Shown here: positions 55,001 to 63,105 of the stretch, one piece after another
Position numbering within the stretch: position 1 is the stretch's first letter
Layout: each line of letters begins with the position of its first letter
Assembly (NCBI GenBank): GCA_032358255.1
Contig: JAULBX010026940.1
Location: forward strand, 124,001-188,000
DNA length: 64,000 bases
Direction: 5' to 3'
From: Heterotrichella gracilis
Lineage: Eukaryota; Sar; Xanthophyceae; Tribonematales; Xanthonemataceae
Program-made: the position numbers and the translations under genes
The notes under the pieces: model-generated
Databases searched by the model: none
What the model saw: only the letters and a program-made list of their open reading frames with translations
What the model was told of the DNA's origin: nothing

Positions 55001-55448
55001 AAATGACATCAAAGCTATTCTGACTTATTTTTTGAAGAAGAGCATCAGAGTTTATAAGCTCTTGTTGTTGTTGTTTTAATAAAGTTATATCAATAAACGA
55101 AGATTGAACGGCGTATTTATTTTCGAATAAAACACGATTGGATTTTGCTTCGATAAAAATTCGTTTATTTTTGAAGGTTTGGAATTCGAGATCAACCGGC
55201 GGAAATTCTTCTCCCTTAATTATTTTAAGGTTATTTTGTTTAATGCGTGTATGATATTTTTTATCAAGAAAATGGAAAACAGAAAATGAATTTATTTTTT
55301 TTAATTGCTCTTTTGAAATACTGAAAAGTTCAATCGCTTTTTTATTTACAAAATATATCTTTTTATTGTCAAAAATAGCAACTGCAATAGGTAGAAGATC
55401 TAAAGTATTTGTATCAACCTGATGAGATTGATCTTTTTTGAGTTGCAT
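52038..55448 (-). CDS. Multi-PAS sensor histidine kinase (HisKA_2 type)
   Basis: A 1136-residue soluble kinase with no membrane helix. About seven PAS domains come first: four distinct ones (about 10-125, 135-260, 265-395 and 400-520) and then three closely similar tandem copies (about 545-670, 672-795 and 798-920), each with SIFESxxxxIWTxND-like and LTSFNKNYF-like blocks about 126 residues apart. The HisKA_2 phosphorylation block is KEVHHRVKNNMQIISSIL (His about residue 944), followed by a HATPase domain (NELITNAIKHAFPG, VKDNGVGIPPG). It phosphorylates the regulator encoded four bases downstream. The many PAS domains suggest several cytoplasmic inputs; ligands unknown. Confidence 0.92.
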   Translation of the reverse strand: MQLKKDQSHQVDTNTLDLLPIAVAIFDNKKIYFVNKKAIELFSISKEQLKKINSFSVFHFLDKKYHTRIKQNNLKIIKGEEFPPVDLEFQTFKNKRIFIEAKSNRVLFENKYAVQSSFIDITLLKQQQQELINSDALLQKISQNSFDVIFKFSFDPDKLIFISESSKKVLGYSADEIYKAKDLLLKATHPDDRESFIFNNRQHVKSKQKNKEEKVTIRFTHKKGYLIYLETAITPIYDEYKKITGVIGSIRDITERINAEILLNETKEKFDLITKSSNDIIAFFTYLPHEKYTYVSPNIKKILGYEPNELLNDNKFFNKRLVGDKTAFLKQDKLAKGDQRKNFKRNYYYTYKALKKNKEEIWLENNLTPITDSKGKIAFFLNIIRDITVQKEKEIELQFQHLNYRNLLDSSPIAYIIHKQGVTVFCNKATLKLLQLKNEKQILGKFVLDYLAPEDRRRAMDRIKEIYNGVDTEKANNYTVVDSKGNAIETEMKSIVIKFNNANCILTLINNVSDQRKFEKERLKAEMIKVNNEFLLLEIKERQEAEKKLLEKTAHLSSIFESSNHLIWTVNDKFEITSFNKNFYNVILQKHKVKIQIGQRVADYLKQGKEEYENYWYPKYTEALAGKKMEFEKEDYTTEKIYRKIYLNPIFNSLNDVTEINCIAHDITGSKVYEQKLLNQTSKLQAIFESGTQLIWTINKDRELTSYNQNYFKLLSKKCREKKQIYLEDTIINKDLLEFWTEKFDLVFKGQQQIFIHKSIINGQELYREVFLHPIYSNGQIVEVSAIAQDITERIDNESKIIKQSAKLNSIFESSHHYIWTINDKKELTSFNKNYFNLIASIYNTKPFIGFKLDRGVLSNNHEYGGVLDYHYDKAFKGVATNFEIETLDKDHKKVYLDIFLNPIVENEKIVEVSGIAHNITDKKIDHQRVEQSLKEKDVLLKEVHHRVKNNMQIISSILNLQSSYVTDKYTLALLKESQNRIKTMAYIHESLYQNKSFTSVNFSEYIQTLSKNIIQSYVLSSEKIELILNLEKINLNLDVSIPAGLIVNELITNAIKHAFPGTKKGSIYLNLKSENNYINLEVKDNGVGIPPGIDHNNTNTLGLQLVNTLMDQLDGEIKFKSEKDEGTEVLIKFKM

Positions 55449-55451
55449 AAA

Positions 55452-57149
55452 CTATTTTCTAATCGTTTGGGTTTTGTTTTCGTCAATTTTTATATTATAG
55501 GTTCGCAAACCTTCTTCGTAAGTTGGACGAATTTTATCGCCCTGCCATTTTATTTCAATATCATTTTTATAGGTAATAGTTAAATATTTATTTCCAAGCT
55601 CATCATAAAAAAACCAGTCGCCTTCTTTCATGCCACTAATATAGTTACCATAATACATTTTTTTTCCATTTGGATAATATTGTGTGTGAATTCCAATTGG
55701 ATCGCCGGCGCTAAAACGTCCTTCAAAACGCTTAAATTTTGTTGGCATATAATAGCTTACCCAAACGCTGTCGGGTTCATCATTCGCGTAAATTCCAATT
55801 TCTTTATAATCGGGAGTTTCATATATCCACTTTCCTTCTTTTCTGTTCTCAACATAAAGCCCTTGCAAAATTAATTTTCCCTGAGGGTCGTAATCTTTTA
55901 TTTCTCCTTCACGTTTTCCATTCACATAAAGTTCTTCTCGCCACAATTGTCCGCTTTCGTAATACCATTTCCAAACACCTTGTGCTCTGCCTTTTTTATC
56001 GTACTTACCTTTTTGCTCGAGTTTACCGGATGCGTAATAAAATTCCCAGTCACCTATTCTGTTTCCATCTTTATAAACACCTTTACCTTTAAATTCGCCG
56101 GTGTTATGAAACTCTGACCAAACGCCAATTCTATTTCTTACACTATCTACGGCTCCTCTTGCAATAACTGTTCCGTCAAAATACTCAATAGCGCTATCGG
56201 GTATTGGCACATTTCTGCAAACAAGTTTGTTAATGTAAACGGGATTTGAAAGTGATGTGTTGGAGGTATCGTCTTTTAAAATTAAACTGCTATCGCATTG
56301 ATATTTTTGTCTGTATTTAAAATGAGTTCCTATTGCAACACCGTCGCTATAAACACCTTCGTATTTTAAAGTACCATCCTTAAAAAGTTCGGTGTACACT
56401 TCTACATTCGCAATTTCGGGTGCATTTAAAACCGGTTTACCATTATTGAATTTTTTTGTTGAAAGTAAATTTCCTTTTTTGTCATATTCTTTTACATAAC
56501 CGTCTAATGAGTCATCATTAAATTTCATTTCTTTTTTTACTTCCAGATTCTCATAAAATTCTTTCCAAATACCTTGTTTTTTATTTTCAGGGTCTCGTTG
56601 ATTTATCTTTTCAAAACTTTGTAAAATTCCACCTTTGTATACACTTACAGATGTAATTAGAGAATCTTCGCTATACTCATAAGCGGTTCCATCGGGCTTA
56701 CCTTTATCGTAAGGCATAATACTTTTTGTTTTACCCGATTTATAAAAAGTGCGTAAAAATCCTTGTTTAATATCATTTACATAAGTTTCAGAATTAACTA
56801 CTTTTTGTAAAGTATCGTAGTTGGCAGATACACCATTTTTTTTTCCAACTTTATAATTTATCGATTTCGTAATTCTTCCTTTTTCATCATAAAATTTCCA
56901 AACACTATCTAATTGAAAATTTTTACGGTTTCCTTCTATTTTTAATTTTCCATTTTTATGATAGTTTTTCCAATAACCTTCTGGTTTTCCGTCTTTCATA
57001 AAACCTTCACTACTAATGGCACCATTATCATAATAAAATTTATTATAACCATTTGGATTATTAGTTGGAGTTGACTGAGATAACAAAGAAAATGAATTCA
57101 GTAAGAACAGAACCGGTAAAATAAATATTTTAAAAACTATTTTATTCAT
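55452..57149 (-). CDS. Secreted MORN-variant repeat protein
   Basis: A 565-residue protein with a signal peptide (ILPVLFLLNSFSLLS-Q) and about 15 MORN-variant repeats of the form YYxNGxxxxxGxYxxGxxxGxWxFY, for example YDNGAISSEGFMKDGKPEGYW and YYASGKLEQKGKYDKKGRAQGVW. Related proteins are often database-named YwqK-family, but the repeats only indicate a beta-sheet scaffold, and nothing here shows a toxin-antitoxin role. It lies three bases upstream of the kinase gene on the same strand, so it is probably in the same transcript and may sense or bind something outside the cell. Confidence 0.85.
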   Translation of the reverse strand: MNKIVFKIFILPVLFLLNSFSLLSQSTPTNNPNGYNKFYYDNGAISSEGFMKDGKPEGYWKNYHKNGKLKIEGNRKNFQLDSVWKFYDEKGRITKSINYKVGKKNGVSANYDTLQKVVNSETYVNDIKQGFLRTFYKSGKTKSIMPYDKGKPDGTAYEYSEDSLITSVSVYKGGILQSFEKINQRDPENKKQGIWKEFYENLEVKKEMKFNDDSLDGYVKEYDKKGNLLSTKKFNNGKPVLNAPEIANVEVYTELFKDGTLKYEGVYSDGVAIGTHFKYRQKYQCDSSLILKDDTSNTSLSNPVYINKLVCRNVPIPDSAIEYFDGTVIARGAVDSVRNRIGVWSEFHNTGEFKGKGVYKDGNRIGDWEFYYASGKLEQKGKYDKKGRAQGVWKWYYESGQLWREELYVNGKREGEIKDYDPQGKLILQGLYVENRKEGKWIYETPDYKEIGIYANDEPDSVWVSYYMPTKFKRFEGRFSAGDPIGIHTQYYPNGKKMYYGNYISGMKEGDWFFYDELGNKYLTITYKNDIEIKWQGDKIRPTYEEGLRTYNIKIDENKTQTIRK

Positions 57150-57174
57150 TATTGAAGCACATTAAATATAGCAA

Positions 57175-58161
57175 TTATAATCCAAAACCTGCCGATAATT
57201 CAAGCATTTTTAAGATCGGTTTTTTTGCTTTTTCTATCATTTCATTACTCATTAATAATTCGGGTTGTTCGTGTAATAAAGCAATATATATTTTTTCTAA
57301 AGTATTTAATTTCATATAAGGACAATCATTACAAGCACAGTTATTATTTGGAGGAGCGGGAATAAAAGTTTTATCCGGGCTGTTCTTTTGCATTTGATGT
57401 AAGATCCCCGTTTCTGTAACAACTATAAATTCTTTATGTTCTGATTTTTTAGAATAATTAAGAATTGCTGTTGTACTCCCTATAAAATCTGCTTGTTCTA
57501 AAATTGGAGCTTCACATTCGGGATGTGCTAATACCAAAGCCTGTGGGTGTTGGATCTTAAGTTTTATTAATTTTTCTAAACTAAATATTTCATGTACCAT
57601 GCAAGCGCCATCCCACAAGATCATGTCACGCCCGGTTTTTTTATTAATATACGCTCCTAAATTTTTATCAGGTGCAAAAATAATTTTTTGATCCTTTGGT
57701 AAACTTTGTACAATTTGAACTGCATTTGAGCTCGTGCAGATTATATCAGATAAAGCTTTTATGTCTGCAGTACAGTTAATGTAAGTGATCACAATATGAT
57801 CTGGATGCTTTGCTTTAAAAGCTGCAAATTCATCAGGAGGGCAAGAATCTGCAAGCGAGCAGCCTGCTTTTAGATCGGGTATAAGAACTTTTTTTGAAGG
57901 ATTAAGGATTTTAGCTGTTTCGGCCATAAAATGTACCCCGGCAAACAAAATGATGTCAGATTGTGTTTTTTGAGCCTCCTGAGCCAAGCCTAAAGAGTCT
58001 CCAATATAGTCTGCAATATCCTGTATATCAGCATTTTGATAGTAGTGAGCGAGGATAACAGCGTTCTTTTTCTTCTTAAGATAATTTATTTCTTTGATCA
58101 AGTCAAGTGCCGGGTCAACTTTTAAATTTAACCAGCCCTTATCTAATAATATATTTTTCAT
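57175..58161 (-). CDS. nadA: Quinolinate synthase
   Basis: A 328-residue 4Fe-4S enzyme that joins iminoaspartate and dihydroxyacetone phosphate in NAD synthesis. [21 protein letters not shown] is the N-terminal signature (shown in part: [16 protein letters not shown]). The three cluster cysteines are in KAGCSLAD (Cys101), HPECEAPI and [10 protein letters not shown]. Length and all motifs fit. nadB and nadC are not in the window. It begins at the edge of a 483-base AT-rich gap and leads into the MORN/kinase block 25 bases downstream. Confidence 0.96.
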   Translation of the reverse strand: MKNILLDKGWLNLKVDPALDLIKEINYLKKKKNAVILAHYYQNADIQDIADYIGDSLGLAQEAQKTQSDIILFAGVHFMAETAKILNPSKKVLIPDLKAGCSLADSCPPDEFAAFKAKHPDHIVITYINCTADIKALSDIICTSSNAVQIVQSLPKDQKIIFAPDKNLGAYINKKTGRDMILWDGACMVHEIFSLEKLIKLKIQHPQALVLAHPECEAPILEQADFIGSTTAILNYSKKSEHKEFIVVTETGILHQMQKNSPDKTFIPAPPNNNCACNDCPYMKLNTLEKIYIALLHEQPELLMSNEMIEKAKKPILKMLELSAGFGL

Positions 58162-58644
58162 TTTTAAAATTTTAAAATATGTATTGTATATATAGGGTGT
58201 TAATACTGTTTATTAAATTAAATTATTTAGTCGTTTTTTTACCTTATTAATACTAGTTAACACGTAATTAACAAAGTTAATACTTTAAAACATTGAACAT
58301 CAAATATAGTAACTACTATTAACAATAGTTAGTACTTATTAGTCTTAATAACTTTAGCTCTTTTAAAATTGTTAGCAACCCTAAAATCACTCTTATAAAT
58401 TCTCACTTAAAATTATAACTATGCTAGGATATGGAAGAAAAAATTACAACGGATACTTTAATTTAATATTGTTCCGTTTTGTTGTTGAGACTTATTAACG
58501 CTAATATATAGTAGTTAACATAAACATTGTTTATTTGTTTATTTTTGAAGAGTTCATTATCAGTTAGTTAATTTATTAGTGTTAATTAACGTTGATTAGT
58601 ATTTTTGAGTATTATTAGGTTTTATAATGTGATATCAAATAATT
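58162..58644. other. AT-rich repeat-bearing divergent intergenic region (origin candidate)
   Basis: A 483-base gap between divergent nadA and rpiB with no coding frame. It is very AT-rich and holds many copies of an RTTARYAY 8-mer, for example at 58199, 58246, 58256, 58276, 58318, 58328, 58514 and 58595; several starts differ by 10, 20 or about 42 bases, i.e. helical phasing. A perfect palindrome GTTAATTAAC sits at 58581-58590. Gene direction switches here, from mostly minus to mostly plus. No DnaA box (TTATCCACA) is present. It could be a replication origin or a large regulatory region. Confidence 0.4.
58600..58607 (+). promoter_or_regulatory. Putative -7 element (TATTTTTG) for rpiB
   Basis: TATTTTTG fits TAnnTTTG and ends 37 bases before the rpiB ATG. 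No TTG at the usual -33 spacing. Confidence 0.35.
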
Positions 58645-59079
58645 ATGAGTATAAAAATAGCCATAGGGTCCGATCATGCGGGGTTTGAATTAAAAGAACA
58701 ACTAATTGCCTATTTAAAATCAAAAAACAATACGGTAATTGATAAAGGTTGCTATAGCGCCGAGCGGGCTGATTATCCTGATTATGGGCACGCGGTTGCA
58801 TTGGCAGTTCTTAATAATGAAGCACAATTTGGTATATTAATGTGCGGCAGCGGAAATGGTATTAATATAACTGCTAATAAACACAAAGGTATTCGCGCGG
58901 CTCTTTGTTGGAATTCTGAAATTGCAGCTTTGGCGCGTCAACATAACGATGCAAATATTTTGGTTCTTCCGGCAAGATATATGTCGGTTGAAGAAGCACA
59001 TAAATGTATTGATGCTTTTTTAACAGAGAAATTTGAAGGTGGTCGTCACCAGGATCGCGTAGCTAAAATTGATATTTAA
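58645..59079 (+). CDS. rpiB: Ribose 5-phosphate isomerase B
   Basis: A 144-residue RpiB/LacAB-family sugar-phosphate isomerase that interconverts ribose 5-phosphate and ribulose 5-phosphate. IAIGSDHAGFELKEQL (Asp10 and His11), YPDYGHAVA, LMCGSGNGINITANK (catalytic Cys67) and IRAALCWN are all present. Length is typical. It is the first plus-strand gene after the AT-rich gap and lies 18 bases before a secreted thioredoxin-fold protein. Confidence 0.95.
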   Translation: MSIKIAIGSDHAGFELKEQLIAYLKSKNNTVIDKGCYSAERADYPDYGHAVALAVLNNEAQFGILMCGSGNGINITANKHKGIRAALCWNSEIAALARQHNDANILVLPARYMSVEEAHKCIDAFLTEKFEGGRHQDRVAKIDI

Positions 59080-59097
59080 AATTTAAAACCAATACAT

Positions 59098-59622
59098 ATG
59101 AAAAAACTATTTACACTATTATTAGTTGCTGCAACATTAACGGGTGCGGCACAAAAAGGAAAAACATTTCCCGACGTTGTTGGAGCTACTTTAGATGATA
59201 AAGACAAGGTTATTCCTTTTAAGAACGGAAAGATGACTATTATGGCTGTTGCTTTTCATCGTGGGGCTGAAGATGAATTGAAAAAATGGCTGAATCCCCT
59301 ATACAATACTTTTATGGTAAAATCTAAAGCAAAAACATTAGATATGTCAACTTCGTATGATGTTAATTTTGTTTTCGTTCCTATGATCGCAGGTATTAAA
59401 ATGATAGCTGATGAATTTAAAGCAAGTACAGATAAAGCTTTTTGGCCGGTTGTGTTAGACACCAAAAAGTCGGACATGAAAGGGGCTGCTACAACTTTAG
59501 GAATTACTGAAAGAAAAACCCCATACATTTTTGTATTAGATAAAGATGGTAAAGTAATTGACGTGCAAAGCGGTGAATACAGCGAGTCAAAGATCGATGC
59601 TATGGAAGAAGCAATGGAATAA
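59098..59622 (+). CDS. Secreted thioredoxin-fold-like protein lacking cysteines
   Basis: A 174-residue protein with a signal peptide (FTLLLVAATLTGAA-Q). It starts GKTFPDVVGATLDDKDKV and ends RKTPYIFVLDKDGKVIDVQSGEYSE, the opening and closing strands of a peroxiredoxin/thioredoxin-like fold (cis-Pro-like TPYIFVLDKDG). It has no cysteine at all, so it cannot be a redox enzyme. It may be an ATP10-like or structural relative. Cotranscribed with rpiB, and ended by a clear terminator. Function unknown. Confidence 0.7.
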   Translation: MKKLFTLLLVAATLTGAAQKGKTFPDVVGATLDDKDKVIPFKNGKMTIMAVAFHRGAEDELKKWLNPLYNTFMVKSKAKTLDMSTSYDVNFVFVPMIAGIKMIADEFKASTDKAFWPVVLDTKKSDMKGAATTLGITERKTPYIFVLDKDGKVIDVQSGEYSESKIDAMEEAME

Positions 59623-59640
59623 TATTTTTTAAATAGAGAT

Positions 59641-59675
59641 AAAAAAAGCGCAGAAGAAATTTTGCGCTTTTTTAT
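59641..59675. terminator. Bidirectional terminator
   Basis: AAAAAAGCGCA (59642-59652) and TGCGCTTTTTT (59663-59673) form an 11-bp stem with a 10-base loop. A-rich on the left and T-rich on the right, it serves both the plus-strand gene at 59098-59622 and the minus-strand gene at 59702-61096. Confidence 0.85.
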
Positions 59676-59701
59676 TTAACAGGCTTTTAATTTATTTCTC
59701 T

Positions 59702-61096
59702 TTAATAAATGACGATCTTTTTGTTTATTGTATTGCCACTCTCCGTAATTATAGAAACAACATAAACTCCCTTTACAAAATTTGAAACGTTAATTTCTTG
59801 TTTTGTTTTTTCAGTTAAAATTAATTTCCCGCTAATATCATAAAGCTTCACACAAGAAATTATTTCAGAAGTTTTTATAATAAGCGTTTCGTTTGTAATA
59901 AATAAAAGAGCATTGTTTACTTTTTGTTCTTGTATAAATGTAGGCGAAAAATATTCATAAGCACCAATGTCTAGTACACCTTGAACAGTTTTATTAATCT
60001 GATTTGCCGGATGCGCGTATTCTTTTGTGGGCGTTAGTAAATAACCGTTACTTGCTGTTCCTGCGGTCGTAGCAGAATTAATAGCAGAGCAGGTTGGCAA
60101 TAAATGATAATCGTATACGGCACTGTTTACAAATCCAGCGCCGGCAATTGTATATTTTTTATTTGAAGTTGTATCTAAAACGGTTGTTGTTCCCGTTAAT
60201 AATGTTCCGGTTCCTGCAAAGATGTTATTGTAACCTTTATATAGTGCTGTTCCGTTTTGTATGGCCACAAATGTACCGGCGGTTTTCTCGTTAACGATAG
60301 TATTGTTTATCAGGTAAAAATTATGGGGACCTGTATTTGATAAGCCCTCTAAGCCATAACCAATAATGCCGGAGTTTGTACCATTAACGCCCTGTTGAAT
60401 AACATTGCCCATTATCACGCTTAACCCGCCATTAGGAATATCTAATTCTCTGCTGGCCGTACCGCTTGCTTCATTGCTAAAGCGGTTGTATAAAATGTAA
60501 TTGATATTGGCGCGGCTTTTTAATTCGTGGCCAATTTTGCAATGGTGTGAATAATTGTAACGAAACAGTAATGTATCAATATGTCCTATATATAAGTTGT
60601 GAGAGAACCCGTCACCCGCACCATTCAAATTAAATTCGGTGAATTCAACTGTTATTTTGCAAGGCGTAATTGCTCCAGCTAAAATTCCATTTTCATTATC
60701 ATGAAAATAACAATTGCGCACAATAAGATTTTGTCCTTCTTGTCTTATTCCGGCGCCGTTTGCAGATGTTGAAGTACAAAGTGAAAATTCGATATGCTCT
60801 ACACGCGTATTATTTCCCTGGATCACCCAAATAGCTTTATCACCATAACTTAAACCATTCGATTTTAAATGCGCCATGCCGTTTGTGCAGCGCAATAACA
60901 AATTATTTTTGTTCCATGCGCATACGTTGGAGTTATAAATTCCTGCATCAATGTCTACAGTATCGCCATGATTTACCAAAGTAGAAACCTGGCTTGGCAT
61001 GGTGTAAGTTTGTGTTGCGCCTACATGCCAGATGGTGGCTTGAAGACCGCTTACTGACAATAGCATTGTGATCGTTAAAGAGTAGATTGTTTTCAT
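59702..61096 (-). CDS. Secreted right-handed beta-helix protein with T9SS sorting domain
   Basis: A 464-residue protein with a signal peptide (TITMLLSVSGLQA). Residues about 35-330 form parallel beta-helix turns with the usual N/G-rich ladder, for example VEHIEFSLCTSTSANGAGI, LIVRNCYFHDNENGILAG and FYLINNTIVNE. Beta-helices are common in polysaccharide lyases and adhesins; no lyase catalytic set is apparent. Residues about 385-464 form a type A T9SS sorting domain (CVKLYDISGKLILTEK, KGVYVVSIITESG). It is predicted to be exported to the surface. Its promoter region is shared with mnmG. Confidence 0.85.
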   Translation of the reverse strand: MKTIYSLTITMLLSVSGLQATIWHVGATQTYTMPSQVSTLVNHGDTVDIDAGIYNSNVCAWNKNNLLLRCTNGMAHLKSNGLSYGDKAIWVIQGNNTRVEHIEFSLCTSTSANGAGIRQEGQNLIVRNCYFHDNENGILAGAITPCKITVEFTEFNLNGAGDGFSHNLYIGHIDTLLFRYNYSHHCKIGHELKSRANINYILYNRFSNEASGTASRELDIPNGGLSVIMGNVIQQGVNGTNSGIIGYGLEGLSNTGPHNFYLINNTIVNEKTAGTFVAIQNGTALYKGYNNIFAGTGTLLTGTTTVLDTTSNKKYTIAGAGFVNSAVYDYHLLPTCSAINSATTAGTASNGYLLTPTKEYAHPANQINKTVQGVLDIGAYEYFSPTFIQEQKVNNALLFITNETLIIKTSEIISCVKLYDISGKLILTEKTKQEINVSNFVKGVYVVSIITESGNTINKKIVIY

Positions 61097-61157
61097 AATT
61101 GGATTTTAGGTTCTGTCTAAATTACTGTTAATTCTATTATTGAAGTAAAAGAACTAG

Positions 61158-61165
61158 CAAAAATA
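61158..61165 (-). promoter_or_regulatory. Putative -7 element (TATTTTTG) for the beta-helix gene
   Basis: On the minus strand TATTTTTG fits TAnnTTTG, about 60 bases before the start at 61096. A possible TTG lies 24 bases further upstream, slightly too far. Confidence 0.35.
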
Positions 61166-61171
61166 ATTCCC

Positions 61172-61179
61172 TATCTTTG
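61172..61179 (+). promoter_or_regulatory. Putative -7 element (TATCTTTG) for mnmG
   Basis: TATCTTTG matches TAnnTTTG and ends eight bases before the TTG start of mnmG, so the transcript would be nearly leaderless. No -33 TTG at the right spacing. Confidence 0.45.
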
Positions 61180-61186
61180 CACTCTA

Positions 61187-63073
61187 TTGCAAAACCGTTA
61201 CGACATAATTGTAGTTGGTGCAGGGCACGCGGGCTGTGAGGCCGCAGCTGCTGCTGCTAACATGGGTTCCAAAGTGTTATTGGTTACCATGAACATGCAG
61301 ACCATTGCTCAAATGAGTTGTAATCCAGCTATGGGCGGCATTGCCAAAGGGCAAATTGTGCGCGAGATAGACGCAATGGGCGGTTACAGCGGTATTGTGT
61401 CAGATAAGTCTGCTATACAATTTCGCATGCTTAACCGCAGCAAAGGCCCAGCGATGTGGAGTCCTAGGACGCAAAACGACCGAATGATGTTTGCTGCGCT
61501 TTGGCGCGAAATGCTGGAACAAAGCCCCAACGTTGATTTCTGGCAGGATATGGTAAGATCGCTTATCATTTCAAAAGACGGAAAACGTGTAGAAGGCGTT
61601 GTAACAGGCATGGGCATTGAGTTTAGAGCCAAGGCAGTTGTATTAACGAACGGAACTTTTTTAAACGGAATAATACATATTGGTGAGAAGCAGTTGGGTG
61701 GAGGCCGTACAGGCGAATCTGCCAGCCACGGAATAACGGAACAATTAGTCCAAATAGGATTTGAAAGCGGCCGCATGAAAACCGGAACACCGCCAAGAAT
61801 AGACGGAAGATCTTTGGATTATTCGAAGATGGAAGTTCAGGGGGGTGATGAGGTGGCCGATAAGTTCTCTTATTTGGATAACACTTCGCCTTTTATTGGT
61901 CCTGATAAAATAAAGCAGGTTCCTTGTCATGTTACATATACAAATCAAGACGTTCACGATATATTAAAAACGGGTTTTGAGAAATCGCCAATGTTTCAGG
62001 GACGAATACAAGGCCTTGGGCCACGTTATTGTCCAAGTATTGAGGATAAGATCACACGTTTTAGTGAAAGGGAACGCCATCAGTTATTCGTCGAACCCGA
62101 GGGCTGGAATACGGTGGAGATCTATGTAAATGGTTTCTCTACTTCTTTACCTATAGATGTACAGCAAAAAGCGCTTTCCTTAATTCCCGGTTTTGAAAAG
62201 GCCAGGATGTTTCGCCCAGGCTACGCTATAGAATACGATTACTTTCCACCAACACAACTAAAGCTTACACTTGAGACAAAGTTGGTTGACAATTTATATT
62301 TTGCCGGACAGATAAACGGTACGACCGGTTATGAAGAAGCTGCTTGTCAGGGGATGATGGCCGGGATAAACGCGCATTTAAAAGTAAACGAAAAAGCGCC
62401 GCTGATCTTGAACCGTTATGAAGCTTATATTGGAGTATTGATCGATGACCTTGTTACCAAAGGGACCGACGAGCCTTACCGTATGTTCACCTCGCGCGCA
62501 GAATATCGATTGTTATTGCGCCAGGACAATGCTGACGTGCGTTTAACGCCTTTATCTAACGCTTTGGGGCTTGCCGCAAACGACCGAATGGAACGAGTAA
62601 ACAAGAAGATGACAGGTTATAACAAGATCATTGATTACTTTAAGAATACCAGCGGGGAACCACATGTACTTAATCCTTTCTTAGAATCTATAGGCTCTGC
62701 CCCACTCTCTCAAAAGACGCGGTTATTTAATGTATTATCACGACCAAATATTTCGGCAACAGATCTTGCTCGATACGATGCTTCTTTAGCAAACGCCCTT
62801 TCCGAATACGATGCTGAAACGATTGAACAAGCCGAAATCTTAATGAAGTATGAAGGGTATATTGAGCGTGAAAAAGAGAACGCCGATAAACAAAAACGCC
62901 TAGAAGATTATGTAATTAATGAATCGTTTAACTACGATTCTATTAAAAGTTTAGGCGCTGAGGCTATAGAAAAGTTCAAGAAATTTAAGCCTCATACTAT
63001 TGGTCAGGCCAGCCGTATTTCGGGAATCAATCCCGCAGACATCTCAGTGCTATTAGTTCATTTAGGAAGATAA
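61187..63073 (+). CDS. mnmG: tRNA uridine-5-carboxymethylaminomethyl modification enzyme MnmG (GidA)
   Basis: A 628-residue FAD enzyme that, with MnmE, modifies U34 of certain tRNAs. The start is a TTG (61187); no ATG is in reach before the FAD-binding motif [15 protein letters not shown]. Other family blocks are [45 protein letters not shown] and [20 protein letters not shown]-type (here [15 protein letters not shown]). The C-terminal helical domain ends with [19 protein letters not shown]. mnmG often lies near the chromosome origin with parAB in bacteria, which fits the parS-like sites just downstream. Confidence 0.96.
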   Translation: MQNRYDIIVVGAGHAGCEAAAAAANMGSKVLLVTMNMQTIAQMSCNPAMGGIAKGQIVREIDAMGGYSGIVSDKSAIQFRMLNRSKGPAMWSPRTQNDRMMFAALWREMLEQSPNVDFWQDMVRSLIISKDGKRVEGVVTGMGIEFRAKAVVLTNGTFLNGIIHIGEKQLGGGRTGESASHGITEQLVQIGFESGRMKTGTPPRIDGRSLDYSKMEVQGGDEVADKFSYLDNTSPFIGPDKIKQVPCHVTYTNQDVHDILKTGFEKSPMFQGRIQGLGPRYCPSIEDKITRFSERERHQLFVEPEGWNTVEIYVNGFSTSLPIDVQQKALSLIPGFEKARMFRPGYAIEYDYFPPTQLKLTLETKLVDNLYFAGQINGTTGYEEAACQGMMAGINAHLKVNEKAPLILNRYEAYIGVLIDDLVTKGTDEPYRMFTSRAEYRLLLRQDNADVRLTPLSNALGLAANDRMERVNKKMTGYNKIIDYFKNTSGEPHVLNPFLESIGSAPLSQKTRLFNVLSRPNISATDLARYDASLANALSEYDAETIEQAEILMKYEGYIEREKENADKQKRLEDYVINESFNYDSIKSLGAEAIEKFKKFKPHTIGQASRISGINPADISVLLVHLGR

Positions 63074-63079
63074 ATTTAA

Positions 63080-63095
63080 TGTTTCACATGAAACG
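63080..63095. promoter_or_regulatory. parS-like site 1 (ParB binding)
   Basis: TGTTTCACATGAAACG, in the gap between mnmG and the methyltransferase gene. It matches the parS palindrome TGTTTCACGTGAAACA at 14 of 16 bases. Confidence 0.75.
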
Positions 63096-63105
63096 TTTTT
63101 AATAT

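Noticed and set aside
55452-57149. MORN-repeat protein as part of a toxin-antitoxin module
   Set aside because: The database name for this repeat family is misleading; there is no toxin gene beside it and it carries a signal peptide.
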